From assembly GCF_001758465.1 (NCBI RefSeq), contig NZ_MJIC01000015.1:620001-684000 (forward strand): 64,000 nt of DNA. The letters are read 5' to 3'. Origin of the DNA: Marisediminitalea lipolytica. Its GTDB lineage: Bacteria; Pseudomonadota; Gammaproteobacteria; Enterobacterales; Alteromonadaceae. Shown piece after piece: positions 7,908 through 15,451 of the stretch. A model generated the notes under the pieces. The model saw only the letters and a list, made by a program, of their open reading frames with translations. It did not search any database and was not told the DNA's origin. Numbering within the stretch: position 1 is the first letter of the stretch; every line of letters starts with the position of its first letter. A program made the translations under genes and the position numbers.

Positions 7908-9446
7908 GTGCAGCGCCGTTTTGTGAAGGTGGGCTCGCGCCTGGTGCATTATCGTACCGCGGGCAGCGGTCCGCCGATTGTGCTGATTCACCAGTCGCCG
8001 AAAAGCTCGGCCGAGCTGATTGGCATGATTCGTCAGTTAGCGACGAACTTCACTGTATTTGCTCCGGACACACCAGGCTACGGTTATTCTGATCCACTGG
8101 CGAACACGAACGCCGGTATTGACGACTTTGTCGATGCGCTGGCTGTTCTTTTCGATACGCTGGGTCTGCATAAACCGACTGTATTTGGCAGTCATTCCGG
8201 GGCTATATTCGGAGTGCGCTTTGCAGCACGTTACCCGCATAAAATCAGCGCATTAGTCGCCAACGGGATATTGATCAACGATCAGACTACCCGAGATGAT
8301 TTGGTGGCAAATTACTTTCCTGATTTTGCACCCGACTGGGAAGGCTCCCATTTACCCAGAGTCTGGTCGCGCATTCGCGACCAACACTGCTATTACCCCT
8401 GGTATCGGCGCAGCCCGGCAACCCGTATTCACTGGCCTGCCAGTATTGATGAGATGCACGAAAGCGCGATGGAAATACTGCGAGCAGGTGAGCACTACAA
8501 AACCGGTTACCGTGCCGTACTGGATTACGACATTACACCGGATTTAACCCGCTTAACCGTACCCACTTTGTTAGTTGTGGCTGAGGGAGACGCGTTGGTG
8601 CACTATGTGCCGTTTTACCCGCCACTAGCTGACTCTACAGAGGTAAAGGTAGTTGCTGAGTTCAGCGATATTCCACTTGCAACGGCCGCCTTTGCCAGAG
8701 CCCATGGCACCGGTTGCGGGCTGGCAATCCCGCTGGCGGGTAACGATAAATGTCGCAGCGGCAGGCAACTCCTCAATTTGGGCTCTGGTGCGATTCATTA
8801 TATTACTGCGGGTGACTATCGCCAGCCCGCCGTTTTAATACTGCATGATATCGGACAAAGTGCTGCCCGCTATACCCCGTTAATCAGCTTGCTTGCTCAG
8901 GATTATTTTGTAATTGCCCCAGATTTGCCGGGGCATGGAATGTCTGACGACTTTGGTAGCGAAGCGCGGGTGATTAGTCATGCACTGGATGGTTTGCTGG
9001 CAGCTAACGAGATAACCGAGTGCGCTATTATAGCGATGGGCAATAGCCAGGGGTATGCCACGCTGCTGGCTGCTGAAGGCGAAATTACGCTAATCAAACT
9101 GGTTAGCGTTGGCAGAAATAATACCGCCGTTGTTCCGGATCTCACTGTGGATTTTGCTGGCACACAGTTGCTAAAAGCCTGGTACTGGGAACGGGACAAA
9201 ACGCTGTTTTCGCCCTGGCAGTGTCACAGTGAAAACACCATGTTGCCCATGGTTGAATCCATCACGCCTGCATTACTGCAGCAGCGGATGCTCGATAGTC
9301 TGATTAGCGCCAGGGTTGCCAACGCCCAGTTAAAAGATTTGGCGCTGACCAACAACCACTTGCCGAGTCCTGTTACCCCGCAAGTTGTTGAATCAGATGA
9401 GTCGGCAGGCGACTGGCATTGGCTGCTTCAGGCATTGCAGGCGTAG
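7908..9446 (+). CDS. Tandem (two-domain) alpha/beta hydrolase
   Basis: About 512 residues, double the usual size, because two alpha/beta hydrolase domains are fused. Domain 1 (about 1-260) has IHQSPKSSAE (oxyanion region), APDTPGYGYSD and nucleophile motif FGSHSGAIFG. Domain 2 (about 265-512) repeats the plan with LILHDIGQSAARY, APDLPGHGMSD and the nucleophile elbow MGNSQGYA. The GTG at 7908 is chosen: an AGGA lies ten bases before it and the resulting MQRRFVKVGSRL start aligns with the paralogue at 60.4-61.2 kb. A TTG at 7860 overlapping the upstream stop is the alternative. The role is probably ester, amide or C-C bond hydrolysis. Its 3' end overlaps the convergent gene by 74 bp. Confidence 0.82.
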   Translation: MQRRFVKVGSRLVHYRTAGSGPPIVLIHQSPKSSAELIGMIRQLATNFTVFAPDTPGYGYSDPLANTNAGIDDFVDALAVLFDTLGLHKPTVFGSHSGAIFGVRFAARYPHKISALVANGILINDQTTRDDLVANYFPDFAPDWEGSHLPRVWSRIRDQHCYYPWYRRSPATRIHWPASIDEMHESAMEILRAGEHYKTGYRAVLDYDITPDLTRLTVPTLLVVAEGDALVHYVPFYPPLADSTEVKVVAEFSDIPLATAAFARAHGTGCGLAIPLAGNDKCRSGRQLLNLGSGAIHYITAGDYRQPAVLILHDIGQSAARYTPLISLLAQDYFVIAPDLPGHGMSDDFGSEARVISHALDGLLAANEITECAIIAMGNSQGYATLLAAEGEITLIKLVSVGRNNTAVVPDLTVDFAGTQLLKAWYWERDKTLFSPWQCHSENTMLPMVESITPALLQQRMLDSLISARVANAQLKDLALTNNHLPSPVTPQVVESDESAGDWHWLLQALQA

Positions 9447-10134
9447 CCTTTTCGACTTCCATCAGCTCATACCAGTAAGGCACCTGGGGCCATACCATCT
9501 TTAAGAATATCGGTTCGTCTACCATGGTCCACAAATAGGCGGGTGGCCACTTTGGATGCCAGCAAAGCTTGTAACGGCGAGCAATAAACTGCCCGGCTGC
9601 CACTTTCACTGGCTCAATACCGCTATAGGCAACCGCGATATTGAGCAGGCTGGCCTGCTTATCATCCACTCCATTTTCAGACACAGAATTGGTTACCGCC
9701 GGAATAGAGTAATACTTATTGGCGCGCAGGATGTTAGGCAGTTGTTTGGTAATCAATGCATCGCCCTGTAACGGATGCAGGCCAAGGTGCTTAATTCCCG
9801 GTGTATTGGGGATGGCTTGTTCTATGCTTTGTTCGCCAGCGCGCTGGTTATGAATTTTAATCTGTTCATTGCTTACGGCAAATTCGCTGTTGAGCAAAAA
9901 TTTACGCTGACGTTTGAGACTTAAGTCGCCATGGGTAGGTAGCCAGCGATCGTTCATGGCAATGTTGACATGGCGCTGTAATGCATATTCCTGCAACTCA
10001 CACCGGGCATCCAGTGTCATGCCGTGCTGACCATAATTAATCGCGAACTGCTCTTTGCCTACCAGTTCGTCGCGGTGGTTTCGGTAACCAATAGTGCCAC
10101 GCGTAACGCGGCTGTTTAATGCTAATGTCGTCAT
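9373..10134 (-). CDS. Conserved-looking protein of unknown function (253 aa)
   Basis: I do not recognise this family with confidence. It has no signal peptide or membrane segment. The N-terminal half is rich in beta-strand-like pieces (GTIGYRNHRDELVGKEQFAI, LDARCELQEYALQRHV, DRWLPTHGDLSLKR), which resembles lipocalin-like or barrel-type ligand-binding domains; this is impression only. The C-terminal part has Trp/Pro-rich WHPKWPPAYLWTMVDEPIF. Its ATG overlaps the stop of the VOC gene (10131-10134), so the two are translationally coupled. Its 3' end overlaps the opposite-strand double hydrolase by 74 bp. Co-expression with the cluster suggests an accessory catabolic role. Confidence 0.75.
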   Translation of the reverse strand: MTTLALNSRVTRGTIGYRNHRDELVGKEQFAINYGQHGMTLDARCELQEYALQRHVNIAMNDRWLPTHGDLSLKRQRKFLLNSEFAVSNEQIKIHNQRAGEQSIEQAIPNTPGIKHLGLHPLQGDALITKQLPNILRANKYYSIPAVTNSVSENGVDDKQASLLNIAVAYSGIEPVKVAAGQFIARRYKLCWHPKWPPAYLWTMVDEPIFLKMVWPQVPYWYELMEVEKATPAMPEAANASRLPTHLIQQLAG

Positions 10135-10691
10135 GGTTTTATAAGCCCATCTAAGGGAGTAAATGGCATCTCAGGGCCGCTTAGATGCTGGTCCTCTGGA
10201 TTGCGTTCTATTAAGTTCAATAAAAAGCCATCAGCATCGCGCAGGCAAATTTCGCGATGCTTAAAATGGCCAAGTTCAAAAGTTATCGGCTCAGGAAGCC
10301 AGCTTGCGCCTGCTGCTTTTAGCTGCGGCAGTACGCTGTCAAAATCAGCAACATAAAAAATCTGTGCCGCTTCACCCGTTTGCGCTGCCCCCGTTTTAGG
10401 TGGCTGTGCAGCGGTACTGTGTGGCAGTTCAAATAAACCCAGCATGCCCATATTCGGGCCCGGTACTTTTAGAATTGTTACCGGATAAGGACTGACTTCA
10501 GTAAAGCCAAGCACCAGGCTGGCTGAAGGGTGTTCCAGCACACCTTCAAAATAAAGTTCGGTAAACCCCAGCGCTACGTAAAACGCCTTAGCCCGCTGTC
10601 GGTCGCGCACAAATAACGTGGTGCGTATTAGTGCAGACAGTGGTGTCGTAATGGCTGGCGTTTGCACTGCTTCGGTTCCTGATTTCTCCAA
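10131..10691 (-). CDS. VOC (glyoxalase/extradiol dioxygenase fold) protein
   Basis: A 186-residue protein with the paired beta-alpha-beta-beta-beta modules of the vicinal oxygen chelate fold: LIRTTLFVRDRQRAKAFYVALGF opens module 1 in the usual way, and FYVADFDSVLPQLKAAG opens module 2, ending with DADGFLLNLIERN that supplies the usual terminal Glu ligand. Members include glyoxalases, ring-cleavage dioxygenases and binding proteins. The size fits a single-unit glyoxalase-like enzyme rather than a typical extradiol dioxygenase of about 300 residues. It is the first gene of a leftward pair, and a perfect palindromic operator lies 43 bp upstream. Confidence 0.85.
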   Translation of the reverse strand: MEKSGTEAVQTPAITTPLSALIRTTLFVRDRQRAKAFYVALGFTELYFEGVLEHPSASLVLGFTEVSPYPVTILKVPGPNMGMLGLFELPHSTAAQPPKTGAAQTGEAAQIFYVADFDSVLPQLKAAGASWLPEPITFELGHFKHREICLRDADGFLLNLIERNPEDQHLSGPEMPFTPLDGLIKP

Positions 10692-10733
10692 CTGTTGTTG
10701 GTTATTTACGCAAAGAATAACTTGCTGTCGCTA

Positions 10734-10745
10734 TGATAATTATCA
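10734..10745. promoter_or_regulatory. Palindromic operator copy 2 (TGATAATTATCA)
   Basis: A perfect 12-bp palindrome in the divergent region, 43 bp from the VOC start and 188 bp from the aldehyde dehydrogenase start. It differs from copy 1 by matched changes in both half-sites (GAC to GAT, GTC to ATC), which keeps dyad symmetry as expected of a dimer site. Confidence 0.75.
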
Positions 10746-10932
10746 ACTTAGCGAAGGAATGTTACTCAATAACGCCATGACTTAATTGCCGTTTAACCAC
10801 GATATCGTCATCCGGTGCGTGATTGACTTTTGTCATAGTGGTATGGCTTTATTGCTTATAAGGTTCTCCAATCAATGCGTGTCTGCTGCGCTTTTTGAAA
10901 AGTGCTGGCAGACCAGAATGTCGGAGAGTCGA

Positions 10933-12456
10933 ATGCAAGCAAATCCTATTGAACCGGGTTTTTCGTCGGTGGCAACTGTCAGCGAAGTAACTCGTGAGTA
11001 CCTGGCCAAAGAGCACCTGTTACTGATCAACGGTGAGTGGGTTGCGGGCGAGCAGGGCGATTCAATAGATACCTTCGATCCGGCTACCGGCGAAAAAATT
11101 GCCACCGTGGCGATTGGCCATCAGGCTGATATCGACAAAGCCGTTGCGGCCGCTAATGCCGCGTTTATCAGCCCCTGGTCAAAGCTTTCTCACTTTGAGC
11201 GGGCCAAATACTTATCCAAACTGGCGCGCTTAATCGAAGATCATGCTGAAACCTTTACCGAACTCGAAATTCTCGATAACGGGATGCCGCGCTTTATCTC
11301 GGCGCTGACCATTCAGAATATCTCAGAGATGTTTGATTATTACGCTGGCGCTGCCCAGCGTATTGAAGGCACTACCACCAACCCGCCACGGCATATTACC
11401 GAAGTCGCCGAAGCCTTAACTTATACGGTAAAAGAGCCGGTGGGTGTGGCCGGACAAATTGTGCCCTGGAATGTACCCATTTCTACTGCGGTGCTTAAGT
11501 TAGCGCCTGCGCTGGCCGCCGGATGTACCGTAGTGGTTAAGCCATCAGAAGAAACGCCGCTGTCTATTTTACTGCTGGGTGAACTGATTATTGAGGCCGG
11601 TTTTCCGCCGGGCGTAGTGAATATTGTTAATGGTTACGGCTATGACGCTGGCCAGCATCTGGCCGAGCATCCTCAGGTCGACAAAATCTCCTTTACCGGT
11701 TCTACTGCAACCGGTCGCAAAGTGATTGCAGCCGCCATGGGCAACCTCAAAAAAGTCTCGCTGGAACTGGGTGGTAAATCGCCGGTTGTGATTATGCCTG
11801 ATGCCGACCTTTCGCTGGTGGTACCCGGCGTGGCCATGGCCACATTTTTCCTGCAAGGCCAGAACTGCATGGCCGGTACCCGTATTTTTATTCATGAGAG
11901 CATTCACGATGAATGCATCGAGCAGATTGCGGCTTTTGCGCGCCAATTTGTTATTGGTCATGGCCTTAAGCCTGAGACCTTTATTGGCCCGCTGATTTCC
12001 AAAGCCCACCGCGACAAGGTGTACGGCTATATCCAAAAAGGTATCGAAGAAGGCGCGACCCTGGTATGTGGCGGAAACATGCTGGCGGGCGAAGGTAACT
12101 TTATCGAACCGACCATCTTTACCAACTGCACGCCGGATATGGCGATTGTTAAAGAAGAAATCTTTGGCCCGGTGATGGCGGTTCAGCGCTTTAACACTAC
12201 CGATTTAGATGAAATTGCTGCCATGGCCAATAACACCGAGTACGGGTTATCAGGCAGCGTGTGGACCACTAATTTATCCACGGCGCATTCGCTGGTGGCA
12301 CGCATTCGTGCCGGGCAGGTGTCGATTAATTGCCATGGTGCCATTGGTACCAATATTCCGTTTGGCGGCTACGGCCAGTCCGGATGGGGACGAGAATTCG
12401 GTCAGGAAGGCCTTGATGCTTACCTGGAAACCAAAGCAGTTACAGCACGCCTGTAA
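10933..12456 (+). CDS. NAD(P)-dependent aldehyde dehydrogenase
   Basis: About 507 residues of a standard ALDH. Seen: the active-site Glu region LELGGKSPVVIMPDA, the catalytic Cys in GQNCMAGTR, the cofactor segment FTGSTATGRKV and the C-terminal PFGGYGQSGWGRE. It oxidises an aldehyde to the acid in the cytoplasm. The start at 10933 is chosen because GGAGAG precedes it; the longer frame to 10786 lacks a ribosome site and adds non-ALDH sequence. It opens a five-gene rightward operon with a monooxygenase, an isomerase-like protein, a PuuE-like hydrolase and a second ALDH. The closest functional guess is an aromatic or semialdehyde dehydrogenase; the substrate is open. Confidence 0.92.
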   Translation: MQANPIEPGFSSVATVSEVTREYLAKEHLLLINGEWVAGEQGDSIDTFDPATGEKIATVAIGHQADIDKAVAAANAAFISPWSKLSHFERAKYLSKLARLIEDHAETFTELEILDNGMPRFISALTIQNISEMFDYYAGAAQRIEGTTTNPPRHITEVAEALTYTVKEPVGVAGQIVPWNVPISTAVLKLAPALAAGCTVVVKPSEETPLSILLLGELIIEAGFPPGVVNIVNGYGYDAGQHLAEHPQVDKISFTGSTATGRKVIAAAMGNLKKVSLELGGKSPVVIMPDADLSLVVPGVAMATFFLQGQNCMAGTRIFIHESIHDECIEQIAAFARQFVIGHGLKPETFIGPLISKAHRDKVYGYIQKGIEEGATLVCGGNMLAGEGNFIEPTIFTNCTPDMAIVKEEIFGPVMAVQRFNTTDLDEIAAMANNTEYGLSGSVWTTNLSTAHSLVARIRAGQVSINCHGAIGTNIPFGGYGQSGWGREFGQEGLDAYLETKAVTARL

Positions 12457-12557
12457 CCGTGTAGGTGATAACAAAAAGCCAGCGCGTATTGTTACGCAGA
12501 CAGGCGGGTGAAAACGCAAGGGAATCCATGCGTACTACAAACAAAGGTGAAAATACT

Positions 12558-13751
12558 ATGAAATCAACACAGGTCATCGTTGCCGGCGCTGGGCCGGTAG
12601 GAACGGTCGCAGCTTACCGTCTGGCCACTATGGGGTTTGATGTAATGCTTTGTGAAGCAGGCCCTAACTGTGCAATCGATCTTCGCGCCTCAACGTTCCA
12701 TCCGCCAACGCTGGAAATGCTGGACGAGCTGGGCATTGCAGAAACCCTGATTGCACGGGGCTTAAAAGCACCCAAATATCACTTCCGTGAACGTTCATCG
12801 GGCGAAGTGGTGGAGTTTGATTTATCTGAGCTGGAAGGCGAAGAGAAATTCCCCTACCGCCTGCAGTGTGAGCAACACGTACTGGCCAGCATGCTGGCAG
12901 AAAAACTCGAAGCGCACCCTAAAGCCGAAGTGAAATTCAGCCACCGCGTGGTGCATTTCGAACAAACCGACGACGGTGTTGAAGTGGCTCTTGAAGGCCC
13001 GTTCGAAATCGAGAAAGTCAAAGCCAAATATCTGGTTGCAGCCGATGGCGGTAACTCGATTATTCGTAAGTGGTTAGGTGTTGAGTTTGAAGGTTTCACG
13101 TACCCGGAAAAATTCCTTACGTTATCCACCAAAACCGAGCTGAAAGACTACATCCCGGATCTGGAATACGTTAACTATGTCTCAGATCCTAAAGAGTGGA
13201 TGGTGCTGCTACGCGTTCCAAGCGTATGGCGTATTCTGGTGCCAGCACCAGCGGACCAGCCGGATGAATACATTTTGTCTGACGAGAAGAAAAATCAGGT
13301 ATTCCGTGACCTGATTGGCCGCGAAGACATTGAAACCGAACACCGTACTATCTACCGCGTACACCAGCGTGTGGCGAAGCAATTTAACCATGGCCGCGTT
13401 TGTCTGGTAGGCGATGCCTGTCACATGAACAACCCGCTGGGTGGCTTTGGTATGAACAGTGGTATCCACGATGCCTGGAACCTGTGCGACAAGATTTACA
13501 AAAACCTGACAGAAGGTCACGACGACGAAAACTTCGCGTTATATGACCGTCAGCGTCGCCCGGTTACTCACAGCTTTATCCAGGCTCAAACTATTCAGAA
13601 CAAGAAGTTACTTGAACACAGCCCGGAAGAAAATCACGACATGCGCCTGCAGGAAATGCGCGACACCCGTGATGATCCGGTTAAGCGTAAAGCGTTCCTG
13701 CGCCGTCAGGCCATGTACGCCAGCCTTGATCAAGAACGTTCAATTAAATAA
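12558..13751 (+). CDS. FAD-dependent aromatic hydroxylase, PheA/TfdB (MhpA-like) type
   Basis: A 397-residue flavoprotein. Motifs: VIVAGAGPVGTVAAYRLA (Rossmann, residues 5-22), LVAADGGNSIIRKWLG (DG motif) and VCLVGDACHMNNPLGGFGMN (GD motif), with the N-x-G-x-N pattern of phenol hydroxylase/MhpA relatives. It lacks the C-terminal thioredoxin-like domain of the longer phenol hydroxylases. Such enzymes insert one oxygen atom into an aromatic ring using NAD(P)H. AAAGGTG precedes ATG 12558. It differs in subfamily from the monooxygenase at 4.9-6.0 kb, so two successive ring oxidations in one pathway are plausible (inference). Confidence 0.9.
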   Translation: MKSTQVIVAGAGPVGTVAAYRLATMGFDVMLCEAGPNCAIDLRASTFHPPTLEMLDELGIAETLIARGLKAPKYHFRERSSGEVVEFDLSELEGEEKFPYRLQCEQHVLASMLAEKLEAHPKAEVKFSHRVVHFEQTDDGVEVALEGPFEIEKVKAKYLVAADGGNSIIRKWLGVEFEGFTYPEKFLTLSTKTELKDYIPDLEYVNYVSDPKEWMVLLRVPSVWRILVPAPADQPDEYILSDEKKNQVFRDLIGREDIETEHRTIYRVHQRVAKQFNHGRVCLVGDACHMNNPLGGFGMNSGIHDAWNLCDKIYKNLTEGHDDENFALYDRQRRPVTHSFIQAQTIQNKKLLEHSPEENHDMRLQEMRDTRDDPVKRKAFLRRQAMYASLDQERSIK

Positions 13752-13763
13752 GGAGATACCACT

Positions 13764-14510
13764 ATGACTGATGTACTTGGATACCGCGCAAAATTTGGTG
13801 TGTTAGGCCCTTCAACTAACACTACGGTGCAGCCTGAAATGGAAGCCATGCGTCCGGCTGGTGTAACCAACCACTACAGCCGCATCATCGTGGATAACGC
13901 CCAGGCAATCTCAGATGAAACCTTTTTACAAGGCACCCAGTTAATCGATCAGGGTACCGTGGATGCGGTTAAAGGCGTGATGACCTGTGAGCCGGATTAT
14001 CTGGTCATGGGCATGTCGGCCATTACGTTCTACGGTGGCGCAAAAGGCGCTGAAACCTGGCAGAAAAACATTAACGAAGTGTCTGGCGTGCAATCGTCTA
14101 TCGGTTCGGTCTCGGTAGTGGAAGCCATGAAAGCCATTGGTGGCATTAAAAAAGTGGCATTCCTGTCGCCTTACTACCCGGTAGCCAACAACGAAGTTCG
14201 TAACTTCTTAAGCGACTACGGCATCGAAGCCGTGGCCGACCATCCGTTCCGTGCGCCAACCTGGACAGCCATTGCTGAAATCAGTAACCACCAGGTCCGT
14301 GAAGTGGTTAAGCAAATGGACGACGACAGCGTTGACGCCATTTTGCAGGTAGGTACTAACCTTTCCATGGCTAAACTGGCCGCTACTCTGGAACTTGAAA
14401 TGGGTAAGCCGGTTATCGCCATTAACACCGCCACTTACTGGCACGCGCTGCGCACCTTCGGTATTACCGACAAAATCAGCGGCTACGGCCGACTGCTCGA
14501 GGAGTATTAA
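13764..14510 (+). CDS. Maleate isomerase/arylmalonate decarboxylase-like (Asp/Glu racemase superfamily) protein lacking catalytic Cys
   Basis: A 248-residue protein with the family opening FGVLGPSTNTTVQPEMEAM and ending in GYGRLL, as in maleate cis-trans isomerases. Those enzymes use a Cys in each half: one in an ILYAC-like strand and one in an ALVISC-like strand. The equivalent segments here are LVMGMSAITF and ILQVGTNLSM, with no Cys in either; the only Cys is in VMTCEPDY, before the first strand. It is therefore not an ordinary maleate isomerase or Cys racemase. A strong AAGGAGAT site precedes the ATG, 12 bp after the monooxygenase stop. It may act on a dicarboxylate produced by ring cleavage, by different chemistry. 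Confidence 0.8.
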   Translation: MTDVLGYRAKFGVLGPSTNTTVQPEMEAMRPAGVTNHYSRIIVDNAQAISDETFLQGTQLIDQGTVDAVKGVMTCEPDYLVMGMSAITFYGGAKGAETWQKNINEVSGVQSSIGSVSVVEAMKAIGGIKKVAFLSPYYPVANNEVRNFLSDYGIEAVADHPFRAPTWTAIAEISNHQVREVVKQMDDDSVDAILQVGTNLSMAKLAATLELEMGKPVIAINTATYWHALRTFGITDKISGYGRLLEEY

Positions 14511-14511
14511 T

Positions 14512-15423
14512 ATGCAGTACGATTACGTTCCGATTAGTCAGCGCGGCCAGCTTAAATGGCCCGATGGTAAGCGCGTTGCGCTTATCCTGACGTTCAATCT
14601 GGAAACCTGGGATCTGATTAAAGATACCGATGCGCCTTACTATGCAGGCGGCCCGGCAGTATTGCCGGACACCCTGCCGGGCAATATTCCGGATTACCCT
14701 AACTTTACCTGGCGTGAATACGGCCAGCGCGTAGGGATCTGGCGTTTATATGATTTGTTTGACGAGCTGGGCATTAAAGCCAGCTGTACCACTAACGCGG
14801 TGACCTTTGAGCGCCGTAACGCCATGGTGCAGGCTTGTCTGGATCGTGGTTGGGAGCTGATTACTCATAACTACGAACAGGGCGAACTGCTGACTAACTT
14901 TGCCAAAGACGAAGCCAAAGAGCGCGAAGTGATTTCTCGCTCTATCGAGATGTTCGAGCAACATGTGGGTCGTCGTCCGAAAGGCTGGTTGTCGTCGTCA
15001 CTGCGCGGCACCCTGAACACGCCAAAAATCCTCGCTGAGGAAGGCTACAAGTTTTACTGCGACATCATGAACGACGATCAGCCGTTTATGATCAGAACCG
15101 AAGCCGGCCCGATTGTTTCTGTACCGTACAGCAACGAAATCAATGACTTCACCATTATTACCCGCCGTGGCCACACCACCGATGAGTACCGTGACATCCT
15201 GATTGAAGAACTGAATCAGCTGTACAAAGAAGGTGAAACTCAGGCCCGCATTATGAACATTGGTTTACACCCGCACGTGACCGGCCGTGCTTACCGCATC
15301 CGCGCTATCCGCGAATTTGTTGAATACGCCAAGACACTGCCTGGCGTGTGGTGGGCAACCCGTGAAGAAATCGCCGACTGGTATTTAACCCAGCAGGAAA
15401 GTCACATTCCGGGTCAGATTTAA
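14512..15423 (+). CDS. Polysaccharide-deacetylase-fold hydrolase of the PuuE (allantoinase-like) type
   Basis: A 303-residue NodB-fold protein. The opening WPDGKRVALILTFNLETWD and the ending GLHPHVTGRAYRIRAIREF are typical of the PuuE/allantoinase-like branch rather than of chitin or peptidoglycan deacetylases. The usual metal-binding Asp-Asp and His-x3-His pattern is not obvious: the second motif reads THNYEQGE. There is no signal peptide, so it acts in the cytoplasm. PuuE opens the hydantoin ring of allantoin without a tightly bound metal; by analogy this protein may hydrolyse a cyclic amide or imide. It begins one base after the preceding stop, so the two are translationally linked. Confidence 0.83.
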   Translation: MQYDYVPISQRGQLKWPDGKRVALILTFNLETWDLIKDTDAPYYAGGPAVLPDTLPGNIPDYPNFTWREYGQRVGIWRLYDLFDELGIKASCTTNAVTFERRNAMVQACLDRGWELITHNYEQGELLTNFAKDEAKEREVISRSIEMFEQHVGRRPKGWLSSSLRGTLNTPKILAEEGYKFYCDIMNDDQPFMIRTEAGPIVSVPYSNEINDFTIITRRGHTTDEYRDILIEELNQLYKEGETQARIMNIGLHPHVTGRAYRIRAIREFVEYAKTLPGVWWATREEIADWYLTQQESHIPGQI

Positions 15424-15451
15424 TCTGACCGGTTAACCCAAGGAGCATTTT

